From positions 1-16,654 of the forward strand of contig JAFVAZ010000071.1 in NCBI GenBank assembly GCA_017480265.1: DNA of 16,654 nucleotides. Reading direction: 5' to 3'. The position numbers and the translations under genes are program-made. This document shows, piece after piece, positions 8,398 through 14,292 of the stretch. Below the pieces are notes generated by a model. That model saw nothing but the letters and a program-made list of their open reading frames with translations, was not told the DNA's origin and made no database searches. How positions within the stretch are numbered: position 1 is the first letter of the stretch; every line of letters begins with the position of its first letter. Source of the stretch: Clostridia bacterium (GTDB lineage: Bacteria; Bacillota; Clostridia; Oscillospirales; Acutalibacteraceae).

Positions 8398-9330
8398 TTA
8401 TAACATATCTTTTTTCTTTAGGATAATCCCGCTAATTAACATTAAAACGCCGGAAATCAGCCACGGGAACCACCAAATTTCATCATAAGGCATTGCATGT
8501 ACGTTGATGTTCATCCCGTAAAAGCCGGAAATAATTGTAGGTATCGATAAGATCAAAGTGATGGACGCGAGAACCTTCATAACTATATTTAGGTTGTTTG
8601 ATATGATAGAAGCGAAAGCGTCCATAGTACTGGATAAGATGTTCATCTGGATATTCGACATTTCTATGGCTTGCCGGATTTCTATCAAAACGTCTTCGAG
8701 CAATTCTTGGTCGTCGCCGTAGAGCTTTATGATACGTCCTCGGGTCATTTTTTTAAGCATAGCTTCGTTGGATTTAAGGGAAGACGAAAAGTAGACCAAG
8801 GATTTTTCTACTTCCAAAAATTGCATGAGTTCCTTATTTTTCATTGACCTTCGCAATTCTCTCTCTACATGATCGCTGATCTTGTCAATTTGTTTTAAAT
8901 ATTGCAGATATTTATAAGCTGTCCTAAGTATAATATTTAAAATAAATTGAGCTTTTAAGTTCGTGTTAGCGTTTTTCACAACTCCATCCGAAAATTCTCC
9001 AATAACAGTACATTCATTCAAAGCTATAGTGATGACATTATTAGTAGTTAAGATAATGCCAAGTGGCATAGTTTGATAGCTGATGTTTTTTTCACTCTTC
9101 TGTACGATAGGAACATCTATAATTATTAAAGTGTTACCGTCCTCGCTATCTATGTGTGAAGATTCTTCAGCGTCTAGAGCAGATTTGATGAATTCCGGAT
9201 CAATATTAAAGTCATTGATTAGGCTTTTGATCTCATTTTCTTCCGGATTCACACAATTAATCCAGCAATCCTTTTCATACGCATCGATTCTTTTTACTTT
9301 ATTGTCAACAGTTTTATAATAAGTGATCAA
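8398..9330 (-). CDS. corA: CorA-family divalent-metal (Mg2+) channel
   Basis: A 310-residue CorA-type transporter: a large cytoplasmic N-terminal domain with a long helix, then two membrane helices near the C-terminus. The first ends in the selectivity motif YGMN (residues 271-274); the second is FPWLISGVLMLISGIIL, followed by the basic tail KKKDML. The periplasmic loop reads MPYDEIWWF rather than the more typical MPE, so it is a divergent family member and could prefer another divalent ion. CorA works as a pentamer in the cell membrane. The start is TTG at 9328-9330, supported by AAAGGAGGA (9337-9345) seven bases upstream. It is preceded by its own promoter and a leader peptide gene that ends 17 bases before the start, which suggests control at the level of translation. 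It is convergent with hemW. Confidence 0.93.
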   Translation of the reverse strand: MITYYKTVDNKVKRIDAYEKDCWINCVNPEENEIKSLINDFNIDPEFIKSALDAEESSHIDSEDGNTLIIIDVPIVQKSEKNISYQTMPLGIILTTNNVITIALNECTVIGEFSDGVVKNANTNLKAQFILNIILRTAYKYLQYLKQIDKISDHVERELRRSMKNKELMQFLEVEKSLVYFSSSLKSNEAMLKKMTRGRIIKLYGDDQELLEDVLIEIRQAIEMSNIQMNILSSTMDAFASIISNNLNIVMKVLASITLILSIPTIISGFYGMNINVHAMPYDEIWWFPWLISGVLMLISGIILKKKDML

Positions 9331-9347
9331 AAAAAGTCCTCCTTTAA

Positions 9348-9428
9348 TTAGAAGGGCACAAAAATGATTGATATTGTGTCCATAATATTTTCAAAAATTA
9401 ACTTTCGTTCAGCAGGGTCAGCGTTCAC
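9348..9428 (-). CDS. Leader peptide upstream of corA, 26 residues
   Basis: A small gene with a GTG start at 9426-9428 and a TAA stop at 9348-9350. The ribosome binding site AAGGAGA (9436-9442) sits seven bases upstream, as good as that of any large gene here. The product begins MNADPAERKLIFENIMD and ends in the hydrophobic TISIIFVPF. The stop falls four bases before the corA ribosome binding site, so a ribosome finishing the peptide would reach the corA start region. The Asp-Pro and Ala-Glu near the N-terminus recall Mg2+-sensing leaders such as Salmonella MgtL, where acidic and Pro codons destabilise or slow the ribosome when Mg2+ is low; Salmonella corA also has a leader gene, corL. There is no obvious sequence identity to either, so a common mechanism is inference. 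The reading frame, site and spacing are seen directly. Confidence 0.65.
   Translation of the reverse strand: MNADPAERKLIFENIMDTISIIFVPF
9354..9381 (-). other. Hairpin in the end of the corA leader peptide gene
   Basis: In the minus-strand transcript GGACACAA (9374-9381) can pair with TTGTGCCC (9354-9361), eight positions with one A-C mismatch around a 12-base loop. It covers roughly the last nine codons of the leader peptide and ends ten bases before the corA ribosome binding site. A ribosome translating the leader to its end would melt it, and one stalled early would leave it formed. It has no U-run, so it is not an intrinsic terminator by itself. Confidence 0.4.
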
Positions 9429-9486
9429 AATATCATCTCCTTATTAAAAAATTTTAATTCGACAAATTAAATTACTTTATAAAATT

Positions 9487-9515
9487 ATTATATCATAAAA
9501 ATGTTTTATTGCCAA
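9487..9515 (-). promoter_or_regulatory. Promoter of the leader peptide-corA unit
   Basis: On the minus strand TTGGCA (9510-9515) and a perfect TATAAT (9487-9492) are spaced by 17 bases. Transcription would start near 9480, about 50 bases before the leader peptide start and 150 before corA. A 7-base AT-only inverted repeat followed by six T lies soon after the start site, at about 9446-9471; it is too weak to call a terminator. Confidence 0.7.
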
Positions 9516-9571
9516 ATAAAATTATAAAATAAAGCCGAGTCAAATAGAATGCACAAAGCAAGCGTACAAAT

Positions 9572-9598
9572 AAAAAATCGCCGAAACACATTCGGCGA
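9572..9598 (-). terminator. Intrinsic terminator of the double-glycine peptide gene
   Basis: On the minus strand a perfect 7-base stem TCGCCGA / TCGGCGA with a 7-base loop is followed directly by TTTTTT. It begins about 28 bases past the stop of the peptide gene and separates that unit from the corA promoter downstream. Confidence 0.88.
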
Positions 9599-9625
9599 CG
9601 TAACCTAAACAATTAACATTTAAAA

Positions 9626-9859
9626 TTAAGCATCACAATAAAAGCCATTATTAAATTTCAAATTCCAACAATACGTACAATTTTTAGGGCAGCCATCTTT
9701 TTCCCATTCTTCTTCTTTGCTGCTTAAAGGCTGAAATGTATTGGCGCCTTTGTGGCAAGCATCATTTATGCTGACGCCGATGACTCCACCACTTACATTT
9801 AGGAGATCATTTAGATTTAAACGCTCCCCGTTAGAATTTGCGCTGATAAGATTTGACAT
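9626..9859 (-). CDS. Putative secreted Cys-rich peptide with a double-glycine leader
   Basis: A 77-residue precursor. The first 25 residues end in LNLNDLLNVSGG, a classic double-glycine leader with hydrophobic residues before Gly-Gly, of the kind cleaved by C39-peptidase ABC exporters. The remaining 52 residues hold five Cys (C35, C57, C61, C64, C75), a central acidic patch KEEEWEKDG and the compact CPKNCTYCW segment. It could be a bacteriocin, a signalling peptide or a RiPP precursor; I do not recognise the family. No exporter, immunity gene or modifying enzyme is encoded nearby, so it would need enzymes from elsewhere. AAGGAGG (9868-9874) lies eight bases before the ATG, with a consensus promoter upstream and a strong terminator downstream, so it is clearly an expressed single-gene unit. 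Confidence 0.8.
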   Translation of the reverse strand: MSNLISANSNGERLNLNDLLNVSGGVIGVSINDACHKGANTFQPLSSKEEEWEKDGCPKNCTYCWNLKFNNGFYCDA

Positions 9860-9874
9860 TTTAAATTCCTCCTT

Positions 9875-10029
9875 TTGTGTAGGGGAGGTTAGTTAAAAGA
9901 AAGAATTTAATAGTGAGTAAATTTTGGGGTTTACTTTTAATTTATTATTATAGTTTCAAATTTATATTTTTAATTCAAAAGTTAAGAAAACATATAACTA
10001 AACTCCCTTTTAAAATTTTTATTGACTAA
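9875..10029 (-). promoter_or_regulatory. Long 5' untranslated region of the double-glycine peptide gene
   Basis: About 150 AT-rich bases lie between the promoter and the ribosome binding site. They contain a perfect 6-base dyad AGTAAA / TTTACT (9916-9935, loop of eight). There is also a minimal three-codon reading frame ATG TTT TCT TAA at 9982-9993 (minus strand), with AAAGGGAG (10003-10010) nine bases upstream. Neither is known to be functional. The length is unusual for a small peptide gene and suggests post-transcriptional control. Confidence 0.35.
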
Positions 10030-10058
10030 ATTATATCACATTAGTAATTAATAGTCAA
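10030..10058 (-). promoter_or_regulatory. Promoter of the double-glycine peptide gene
   Basis: On the minus strand TTGACT (10053-10058), a 17-base spacer and a perfect TATAAT (10030-10035). It is among the best sigma-A matches in the window and implies vegetative expression. It lies only about 40 bases after the pdaA stop, and no intrinsic terminator was seen between them, so read-through from pdaA is possible. Confidence 0.75.
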
Positions 10059-10096
10059 TAGTTTTTTAAAACAAATTATAAAATTCAGTAAAAAGT

Positions 10097-10894
10097 TCAA
10101 AACTCTTCTAAACTACCGAATTCATAGCCTTCTTCTTTCCACTTTTTAATAAGATCATTTAAAATTTCAGAATTTGTTTTTGAGGTACTATGCAAAAGTA
10201 CGATGGCACCTGGATGTATACGCGATAATTTTTTAAATGCCTGTTCATGGGTCGGCTGCTTCTCGGCTATCCAGTCTACATAAGCCAAACTCCAAAAGAA
10301 CGTTTTATAACCTAAATCGTTTGCCATTTTTAGATTTTCTTCATTATATTTGCCTTGAGGTGGTCTATATAATTTTTTCATCTCGTGGCCGGTTACTTCT
10401 TTGTAGAGATTTTCTAAAGATTCGATTTCTTCTTTGAAGGCTTCGGGGTCAGAAATTTTTGACATATCCGGGTGATTGAAGGTATGGTTCCCTACTAAAT
10501 GCCCTTCTGATAGCATCCTTTTGACAAGATCGGGGCTGGTTTTCAGGTAATTACCTACTAAGAAAAACGTAGCTTTGACGTTGTTCTCTTTTAGTATATC
10601 CAATATCCCTGCCGTATATCCATTTTCATATCCGGCGTCAAAGGTTAAGTATATTCTCTTTGCGGAAGTATCTCCCAGGTAGTAAGCGTTAAAGTTTTTC
10701 AAATTTTCAGCAGAAGTATTTCCTGTTGGAATAGGATTATTCTTTTTGAAGCTGAGTCCCCAGTTACTGCTTGTGAAAGATTCTGTTTGTAAAATCTTCG
10801 AAGATAATAAATTATGCATAAAGAAAGCGGAGAAAATTAAGGCAAAGAAAATAGATGCCATTATTATTTGTTTTTTCTTTATAACTATGACCAT
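10097..10894 (-). CDS. pdaA: Polysaccharide deacetylase, PdaA type (muramic-delta-lactam formation)
   Basis: A 265-residue NodB-fold deacetylase close in length to Bacillus subtilis PdaA. An N-terminal signal anchor (KKKQIIMASIFFALIFSAFF) places it outside the cell membrane. The motifs are LTFDAGYENGYT (Asp86, where PdaA proteins usually have FDNGYENG), metal-binding His137 and His141 in NHTFNHPD, RPPQGKY (177-183), FWSLAYVDW and LLHSTSKTN (His235). PdaA removes the acetyl group of muramic acid after the CwlD amidase has stripped its peptide, then closes the lactam that marks spore cortex for germination enzymes. The start is ATG at 10892-10894, with AGGTGG only four bases upstream. The gene follows the GerS-like lipoprotein by 84 bases. 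I could not assign a forespore or mother-cell promoter in that gap with confidence. Confidence 0.87.
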   Translation of the reverse strand: MVIVIKKKQIIMASIFFALIFSAFFMHNLLSSKILQTESFTSSNWGLSFKKNNPIPTGNTSAENLKNFNAYYLGDTSAKRIYLTFDAGYENGYTAGILDILKENNVKATFFLVGNYLKTSPDLVKRMLSEGHLVGNHTFNHPDMSKISDPEAFKEEIESLENLYKEVTGHEMKKLYRPPQGKYNEENLKMANDLGYKTFFWSLAYVDWIAEKQPTHEQAFKKLSRIHPGAIVLLHSTSKTNSEILNDLIKKWKEEGYEFGSLEEF

Positions 10895-10978
10895 TTTTCC
10901 ACCTAGATTTTTGATTTTATTTTTTTATATTATATTGTGTAAGTTTTAGATTTATGTTTAATGCGTGAGAGCAGAGTA

Positions 10979-11542
10979 TTATTTTATCTCCTGGCAATCA
11001 GACAAGCTGAAAACCACATTTTCTTTTGGGATGGCTATCTCTTTTATAAATCTGCTTGCATTATCGACCTTCAACTCAAAATCGATTTTGTTGCAATGCC
11101 CGATAAAGGTAGAAGTTGGATCTTCGGAAGAGACTAAATTAAAGTTATTGGGGCTTTTAAGGCTATCTAAAATAGCGAATATAGCGGGGATATAGGAGTT
11201 TTTGGGTAGCAATTGTTCTGTCGATTTCATAGCTAAGTCATTAAATTTGATTAAAGTTTCGTTCTCTGTTTTAGAGAAGCTTAGCCCGTTGATTTGTTCC
11301 GGAGAGGTAATATTTAGATTTAATGCGCCGCCTTTTTCATTCTTTAACGTTCCTTCTATAAAGTACCCATCGTTTGAGATGCAGAAATCACCCAAAAAAT
11401 AAATGATAGGTTCCACTTTGTTATTTTGTGGTAAATTATTACATGCACTTAAACTTATCAAAAAGAAAAGAGTGAAAAAAAATATCGGCACTATTTTTCC
11501 GATATTGCTTATCCTTTTTGCTTTCACCTTAATAAAACTCAT
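10979..11542 (-). CDS. Lipoprotein, possibly GerS-like (spore cortex/germination)
   Basis: A 187-residue exported lipoprotein: basic start, hydrophobic stretch IVPIFFFTLFFLISL and lipobox LSAC with Cys34 as the lipidated residue. The mature part has no catalytic motif and an alternating pattern (FIEGTLKNEKGGALNLNI, FELKVDNASRFIKEIAI) that would suit a LolA-like beta sheet. In Clostridioides difficile the lipoprotein GerS binds and activates CwlD, the amidase acting just before PdaA. Here the gene sits directly before pdaA and after acpS-nnrD, where clostridia often carry such a lipoprotein, so a GerS-like role is a reasoned guess from context, not from sequence identity. The start is uncertain: the ATG at 11540-11542 has AGGAG only one base away, too close, and the GTG at 11525-11527 would keep the signal peptide and give better spacing. 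Confidence 0.6.
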   Translation of the reverse strand: MSFIKVKAKRISNIGKIVPIFFFTLFFLISLSACNNLPQNNKVEPIIYFLGDFCISNDGYFIEGTLKNEKGGALNLNITSPEQINGLSFSKTENETLIKFNDLAMKSTEQLLPKNSYIPAIFAILDSLKSPNNFNLVSSEDPTSTFIGHCNKIDFELKVDNASRFIKEIAIPKENVVFSLSDCQEIK

Positions 11543-11588
11543 CTCCTGCCTTAAAAACTAGTGGGATAAAATTCCAAACAATAAGATT

Positions 11589-11607
11589 TTGTGAAATTTA
11601 TTCACAA
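11589..11607. repeat. Perfect inverted repeat between nnrD and the lipoprotein gene
   Basis: TTGTGAA and TTCACAA flank a five-base centre, ATTTA. The arms equal the half-sites of the redox regulator Rex, but Rex operators have a four-base centre (18 bases in all) and this one has five. It could be an operator for a related regulator or an RNA hairpin. There is no U-run after it on the minus strand, so it is not a good intrinsic terminator. Confidence 0.4.
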
Positions 11608-11637
11608 GCAGTGCGTTTCAAATTAAGTTGCACGATA

Positions 11638-12510
11638 TTACTTTAAGAATAAAGAAAATACTTCCGGCAAACTCTCGATGATATCTGAAGCCGACATACT
11701 CGTCTGAGAAAGTTTTTTCGCACCAAAATCCCCAGCCATTGCATGTATAAATACTCCTGCGCTGGAAGCGCCAAGAGGCGATAGCCCTTGTGCCAATAAA
11801 GACGATACAACCCCTGCCAACACATCTCCACTGCCGGCTGTAGCCATGCCGGGGTTCCCTAGTGGACATATAAAGATTTTTCCTTTAGGGGAAGAGATTA
11901 TAGTTTCAGATCCCTTTAAGATAGTAGTAACATCATATTTTAGCGAAAATTCCTTAGCAATAAAAACTCTGTTATCGTTTATAAACGGCACACTTCTATT
12001 AGTTAATCTAGCCATTTCTCCAGGGTGAGGGGTCAAGATAATGGACCCAATTTTTTCTCGCAATATATTTATATTCTCAGATACAGCATTTATGCCATCG
12101 GCGTCCAATAAAATAGGAGCTTTGCATGTTTTGATCAGTTCATATATTATTTCTTTATTAAAATCACTTTGCCCCAAGCCACATCCTATAAGGCAAGCGG
12201 AAGATTTTTTAAGAGTGTTAAAAATTAGATTTAAATTAGGTTTAAGGAGTACCCCTTTTTCATTTTCTAAAAAAGGGGTATAGATTATTTCCGGTATATT
12301 TGAGGCTATGATAGGGATGGCGCTTTTATTCGTCAGTAGATTCACAAGACCAACGCCAGAACGCATGGCAGCTTTAGCAGAGAGGATAGCGGCTCCTGGC
12401 ATAGTTTCGCATCCGCAGAAAGAAAAAAGCGTCCCAAAAGATCCTTTGTGTGCATTTTTCGCCCGAGTAAGGAGCAATTTTTTCACATGTTCAAATTTTA
12501 TCAATTCCAT
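11638..12510 (-). CDS. nnrD: ADP-dependent NAD(P)H-hydrate dehydratase
   Basis: A 290-residue ribokinase-fold enzyme that restores NADH and NADPH from their hydrated, damaged forms using ADP. Signatures are HKGSFGTLFSFCGCETMPGA, AMRSGVGLVNL, LLDADGINAV, LTPHPGEMARLT and the nucleotide-binding ATAGSGDVLAGV, followed by GVFIHAMAGD. Many bacteria fuse this domain behind the epimerase NnrE (YjeF N-terminal) in one protein of about 500 residues. Here the kinase-like domain stands alone and no epimerase is in the window. The start is ATG at 12508-12510, with GGAGGT (12519-12524) eight bases upstream inside the end of acpS. The acpS stop lies one base before it, so the two are translationally coupled. 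Confidence 0.92.
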   Translation of the reverse strand: MELIKFEHVKKLLLTRAKNAHKGSFGTLFSFCGCETMPGAAILSAKAAMRSGVGLVNLLTNKSAIPIIASNIPEIIYTPFLENEKGVLLKPNLNLIFNTLKKSSACLIGCGLGQSDFNKEIIYELIKTCKAPILLDADGINAVSENINILREKIGSIILTPHPGEMARLTNRSVPFINDNRVFIAKEFSLKYDVTTILKGSETIISSPKGKIFICPLGNPGMATAGSGDVLAGVVSSLLAQGLSPLGASSAGVFIHAMAGDFGAKKLSQTSMSASDIIESLPEVFSLFLK

Positions 12511-12511
12511 T

Positions 12512-12874
12512 TTAGTTTACCTCCGCTATCACAACTACCGTCGCTGTAGTTCTGGTGTGTGTGACGCTAACGGAAATTTCAAATTGAGAGAAATTTTCAA
12601 CCTCAGAGACATTGTTCAATTTAAGATATGGCTTGCCGGATGTTTCTCTCAAAAGTTCGATTTTATTAAGTTCGATTTTTCCGATGCCTTTTCCCAAAAG
12701 CTTCAGGAAAGCCTCCTTAGCGCAAAAGTTTGCCGCAACGCTTTGCGGCGGGAAATTACGACTCTTCAGTTGGGCTATTTCATTTGTACCGAAATATCTT
12801 CTCAAAAATTTAGGATTCTCTATAGTCTTTTTAATCCTATCTATTTCAATGGAATCTATCCCAACCAGTATCAT
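12512..12874 (-). CDS. acpS: Holo-[acyl-carrier-protein] synthase
   Basis: AcpS transfers 4'-phosphopantetheine from CoA to the acyl carrier protein, the step that activates fatty acid synthesis. The protein is 120 residues with the Mg2+-binding GIDSIEIDRI (Asp7), the motif AANFCAKEAFLK (Glu54) and the end motif SVSVTHT. An in-frame ATG exists seven codons upstream (12893-12895), but AAGGTGAT lies just before the ATG at 12872-12874, and the family begins at this ILVGID segment, so the shorter form is chosen. It is the first gene of the acpS-nnrD-lipoprotein-pdaA run. Confidence 0.92.
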   Translation of the reverse strand: MILVGIDSIEIDRIKKTIENPKFLRRYFGTNEIAQLKSRNFPPQSVAANFCAKEAFLKLLGKGIGKIELNKIELLRETSGKPYLKLNNVSEVENFSQFEISVSVTHTRTTATVVVIAEVN

Positions 12875-12907
12875 AATATCACCTTGAAAATTCATATATT
12901 AGCAAAC

Positions 12908-12936
12908 AGTATAGCATGATAGGTATATTTTTGCAA
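12908..12936 (-). promoter_or_regulatory. Promoter of the acpS operon
   Basis: On the minus strand TTGCAA (12931-12936), a 17-base spacer and TATACT (12908-12913), about 34 bases before the acpS ATG. It diverges from the pgk promoter about 60 bases away. Confidence 0.65.
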
Positions 12937-12965
12937 TTTAGTAAAAAGTTATTTGTAAAAGGTGC

Positions 12966-13010
12966 TGCACAAAGGCTTCGCGGCTTGGGAGCCTTGAAAA
13001 TGTGCACATT
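12966..13010. promoter_or_regulatory. Nested dyad and palindrome on the pgk promoter, possible operator
   Basis: Two inverted repeats are nested: TGCACA (12966-12971) with TGTGCA (13001-13006), and inside them AAGGCT (12972-12977) with AGCCTT (12990-12995). In addition AATGTGCACATT at 12999-13010 is a perfect 12-base palindrome lying between the -35 and -10 boxes. A regulator bound there would block transcription of the glycolytic genes. It might belong to a CggR-like or other central-carbon regulator, but I recognise no known consensus. Confidence 0.4.
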
Positions 13011-13022
13011 ATATTGTAAAAT
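12995..13022 (+). promoter_or_regulatory. Promoter of the pgk-tpiA-gpmI operon
   Basis: TTGAAA (12995-13000), a 16-base spacer and TAAAAT (13017-13022). Transcription would start near 13029, about 30 bases before the pgk ATG. The spacer holds the palindrome AATGTGCACATT. Confidence 0.55.
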
Positions 13023-13059
13023 AAATGAGAGTCAAAAAAAGCGACAAGGAGGCATATTT

Positions 13060-14253
13060 ATGAATTATCTAAATAAAAAAAGCGTGAAAGATATTGATAT
13101 TGATAATAAGAAAGTTTTGGTTAGATGTGATTTCAACGTGCCAATAGATGAAAACGGAAATATCGCAAATACTAAACGGATCGATGAATCATTGGAGACG
13201 ATACAGTACTTAATTCGCCATAATGCTAAGATAATACTTTGTTCGCACTTAGGCAGGCCAAAAGGCGAATGCAATATGAATTTTTCTTTGGCGCCGGTAG
13301 CTAAGTATCTATCAAAAACTTTAGGCAAAGAAGTAAAGTTAGCAGAAGATGTGGTAGGAGAAAGTGCAAAAAATCTATCATCCAAATTAAATCCGGGCGA
13401 TGTTATGCTTATAGAAAACGTTAGATTTCACCATGAAGAAGAAAAAAACGATCCGGAATTTTCTAAAAAATTGGCATCTTTAGCACAGATATACGTAAAC
13501 GATGCTTTTGGTACAGCACATAGAGCACATGCTTCCACTGCGGGTGTAGCAGAGTATTTACCGGCTGTTTGTGGATTTTTAATCAAAAAAGAACTAACGG
13601 TAATGGGCAATGCGATTGATGAACCTAAAAAACCATTGGTTGTGATTTTGGGTGGATCCAAAGTTTCAGATAAAATAGGTGTGATATATAACCTAATAGA
13701 CAAAGTGGATACTCTGATTATCGGTGGAGGGATGGCATATACATTTATGAAAGCTCTCGGGTATTCTATAGGGACGTCTATATGTGAACAAGATAAAATA
13801 AATTTAGCAAAAGATATAATGGTGAAAGTAAAAGAAAAAGATGTGAAATTCTTAATCCCTGTAGATATCAAGGTGGGTCTAGAGTATAAGCCTGATACGG
13901 AGAGCAAGATAGTAGAGTCAGATAGCATACCGGAAGGCTGGATGGGTATGGATATAGGGCCACGTACGCAGGAGATTTTTTCGGAAGCTTTAAAAGGATC
14001 CGGAACGATTATATGGCAAGGTCCGGTAGGAGTTTTTGAATGGGAAGAATTTGCAAAGGGGACTTTAGCAGTGGCTAAAGCAGTAGCAGAGAGTGGAGCC
14101 ATCTCGATCATAGGTGGAGGAGATTCGGCTTCCGCTGTAGAGAAGTTGGGTTTTGCTGATAGGATGACGCATATCTCAACCGGAGGTGGCGCATCTTTGA
14201 AATTTTTAGAGGGAGCTATTTTGCCGGGGATAGCGGCTTTAGATGATAAATAA
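13060..14253 (+). CDS. pgk: Phosphoglycerate kinase
   Basis: Pgk makes ATP and 3-phosphoglycerate from 1,3-bisphosphoglycerate in glycolysis; it is cytosolic. The protein is 397 residues, the family length. Visible signatures are KVLVRCDFNVPID at the N-terminus, CSHLGRPKG, the hinge-region VILGGSKVSDKIGV, GGGMAYTF, GPVGVFEWEEFAKGT and the nucleotide-binding GGGDSASAVEKLG. The same frame is open back to 12916, but AAGGAGG (13046-13052) lies seven bases before the ATG at 13060 and the operon promoter lies inside the upstream stretch, so that extension is not part of the protein. It leads a glycolytic operon without gapA, which must be elsewhere. Confidence 0.97.
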   Translation: MNYLNKKSVKDIDIDNKKVLVRCDFNVPIDENGNIANTKRIDESLETIQYLIRHNAKIILCSHLGRPKGECNMNFSLAPVAKYLSKTLGKEVKLAEDVVGESAKNLSSKLNPGDVMLIENVRFHHEEEKNDPEFSKKLASLAQIYVNDAFGTAHRAHASTAGVAEYLPAVCGFLIKKELTVMGNAIDEPKKPLVVILGGSKVSDKIGVIYNLIDKVDTLIIGGGMAYTFMKALGYSIGTSICEQDKINLAKDIMVKVKEKDVKFLIPVDIKVGLEYKPDTESKIVESDSIPEGWMGMDIGPRTQEIFSEALKGSGTIIWQGPVGVFEWEEFAKGTLAVAKAVAESGAISIIGGGDSASAVEKLGFADRMTHISTGGGASLKFLEGAILPGIAALDDK

Positions 14254-14292
14254 AATGTGCGACTAAATATTTTGAAAACTGTGGAGATACGT

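Noticed and set aside
9331..9480. M-box (ykoK) Mg2+ riboswitch ahead of corA
   Set aside because: The leader is only about 150 bases, very AT-rich, lacks the M-box conserved helices and terminator, and is largely occupied by the leader peptide gene.
11589..11607. CRP-type site (TGTGA-N6-TCACA)
   Set aside because: The spacing is seven bases, not six, and CRP-type control is not expected in a clostridial housekeeping operon; it is kept only as an unassigned inverted repeat.
12308..12919. 203-codon plus-strand frame across nnrD and acpS
   Set aside because: It lies antisense to two well-recognised genes and their promoter, and shows no domain.
12916..13059. 48-residue N-terminal extension of Pgk
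   Set aside because: The frame is open, but the promoter and the AAGGAGG ribosome binding site lie inside it, and Pgk proteins begin at the ATG at 13060.
14257..14292. Earlier GTG start for TpiA
   Set aside because: No ribosome binding site precedes it, it would start three bases after the pgk stop, and the ATG at 14293 has a well-spaced GGAG.
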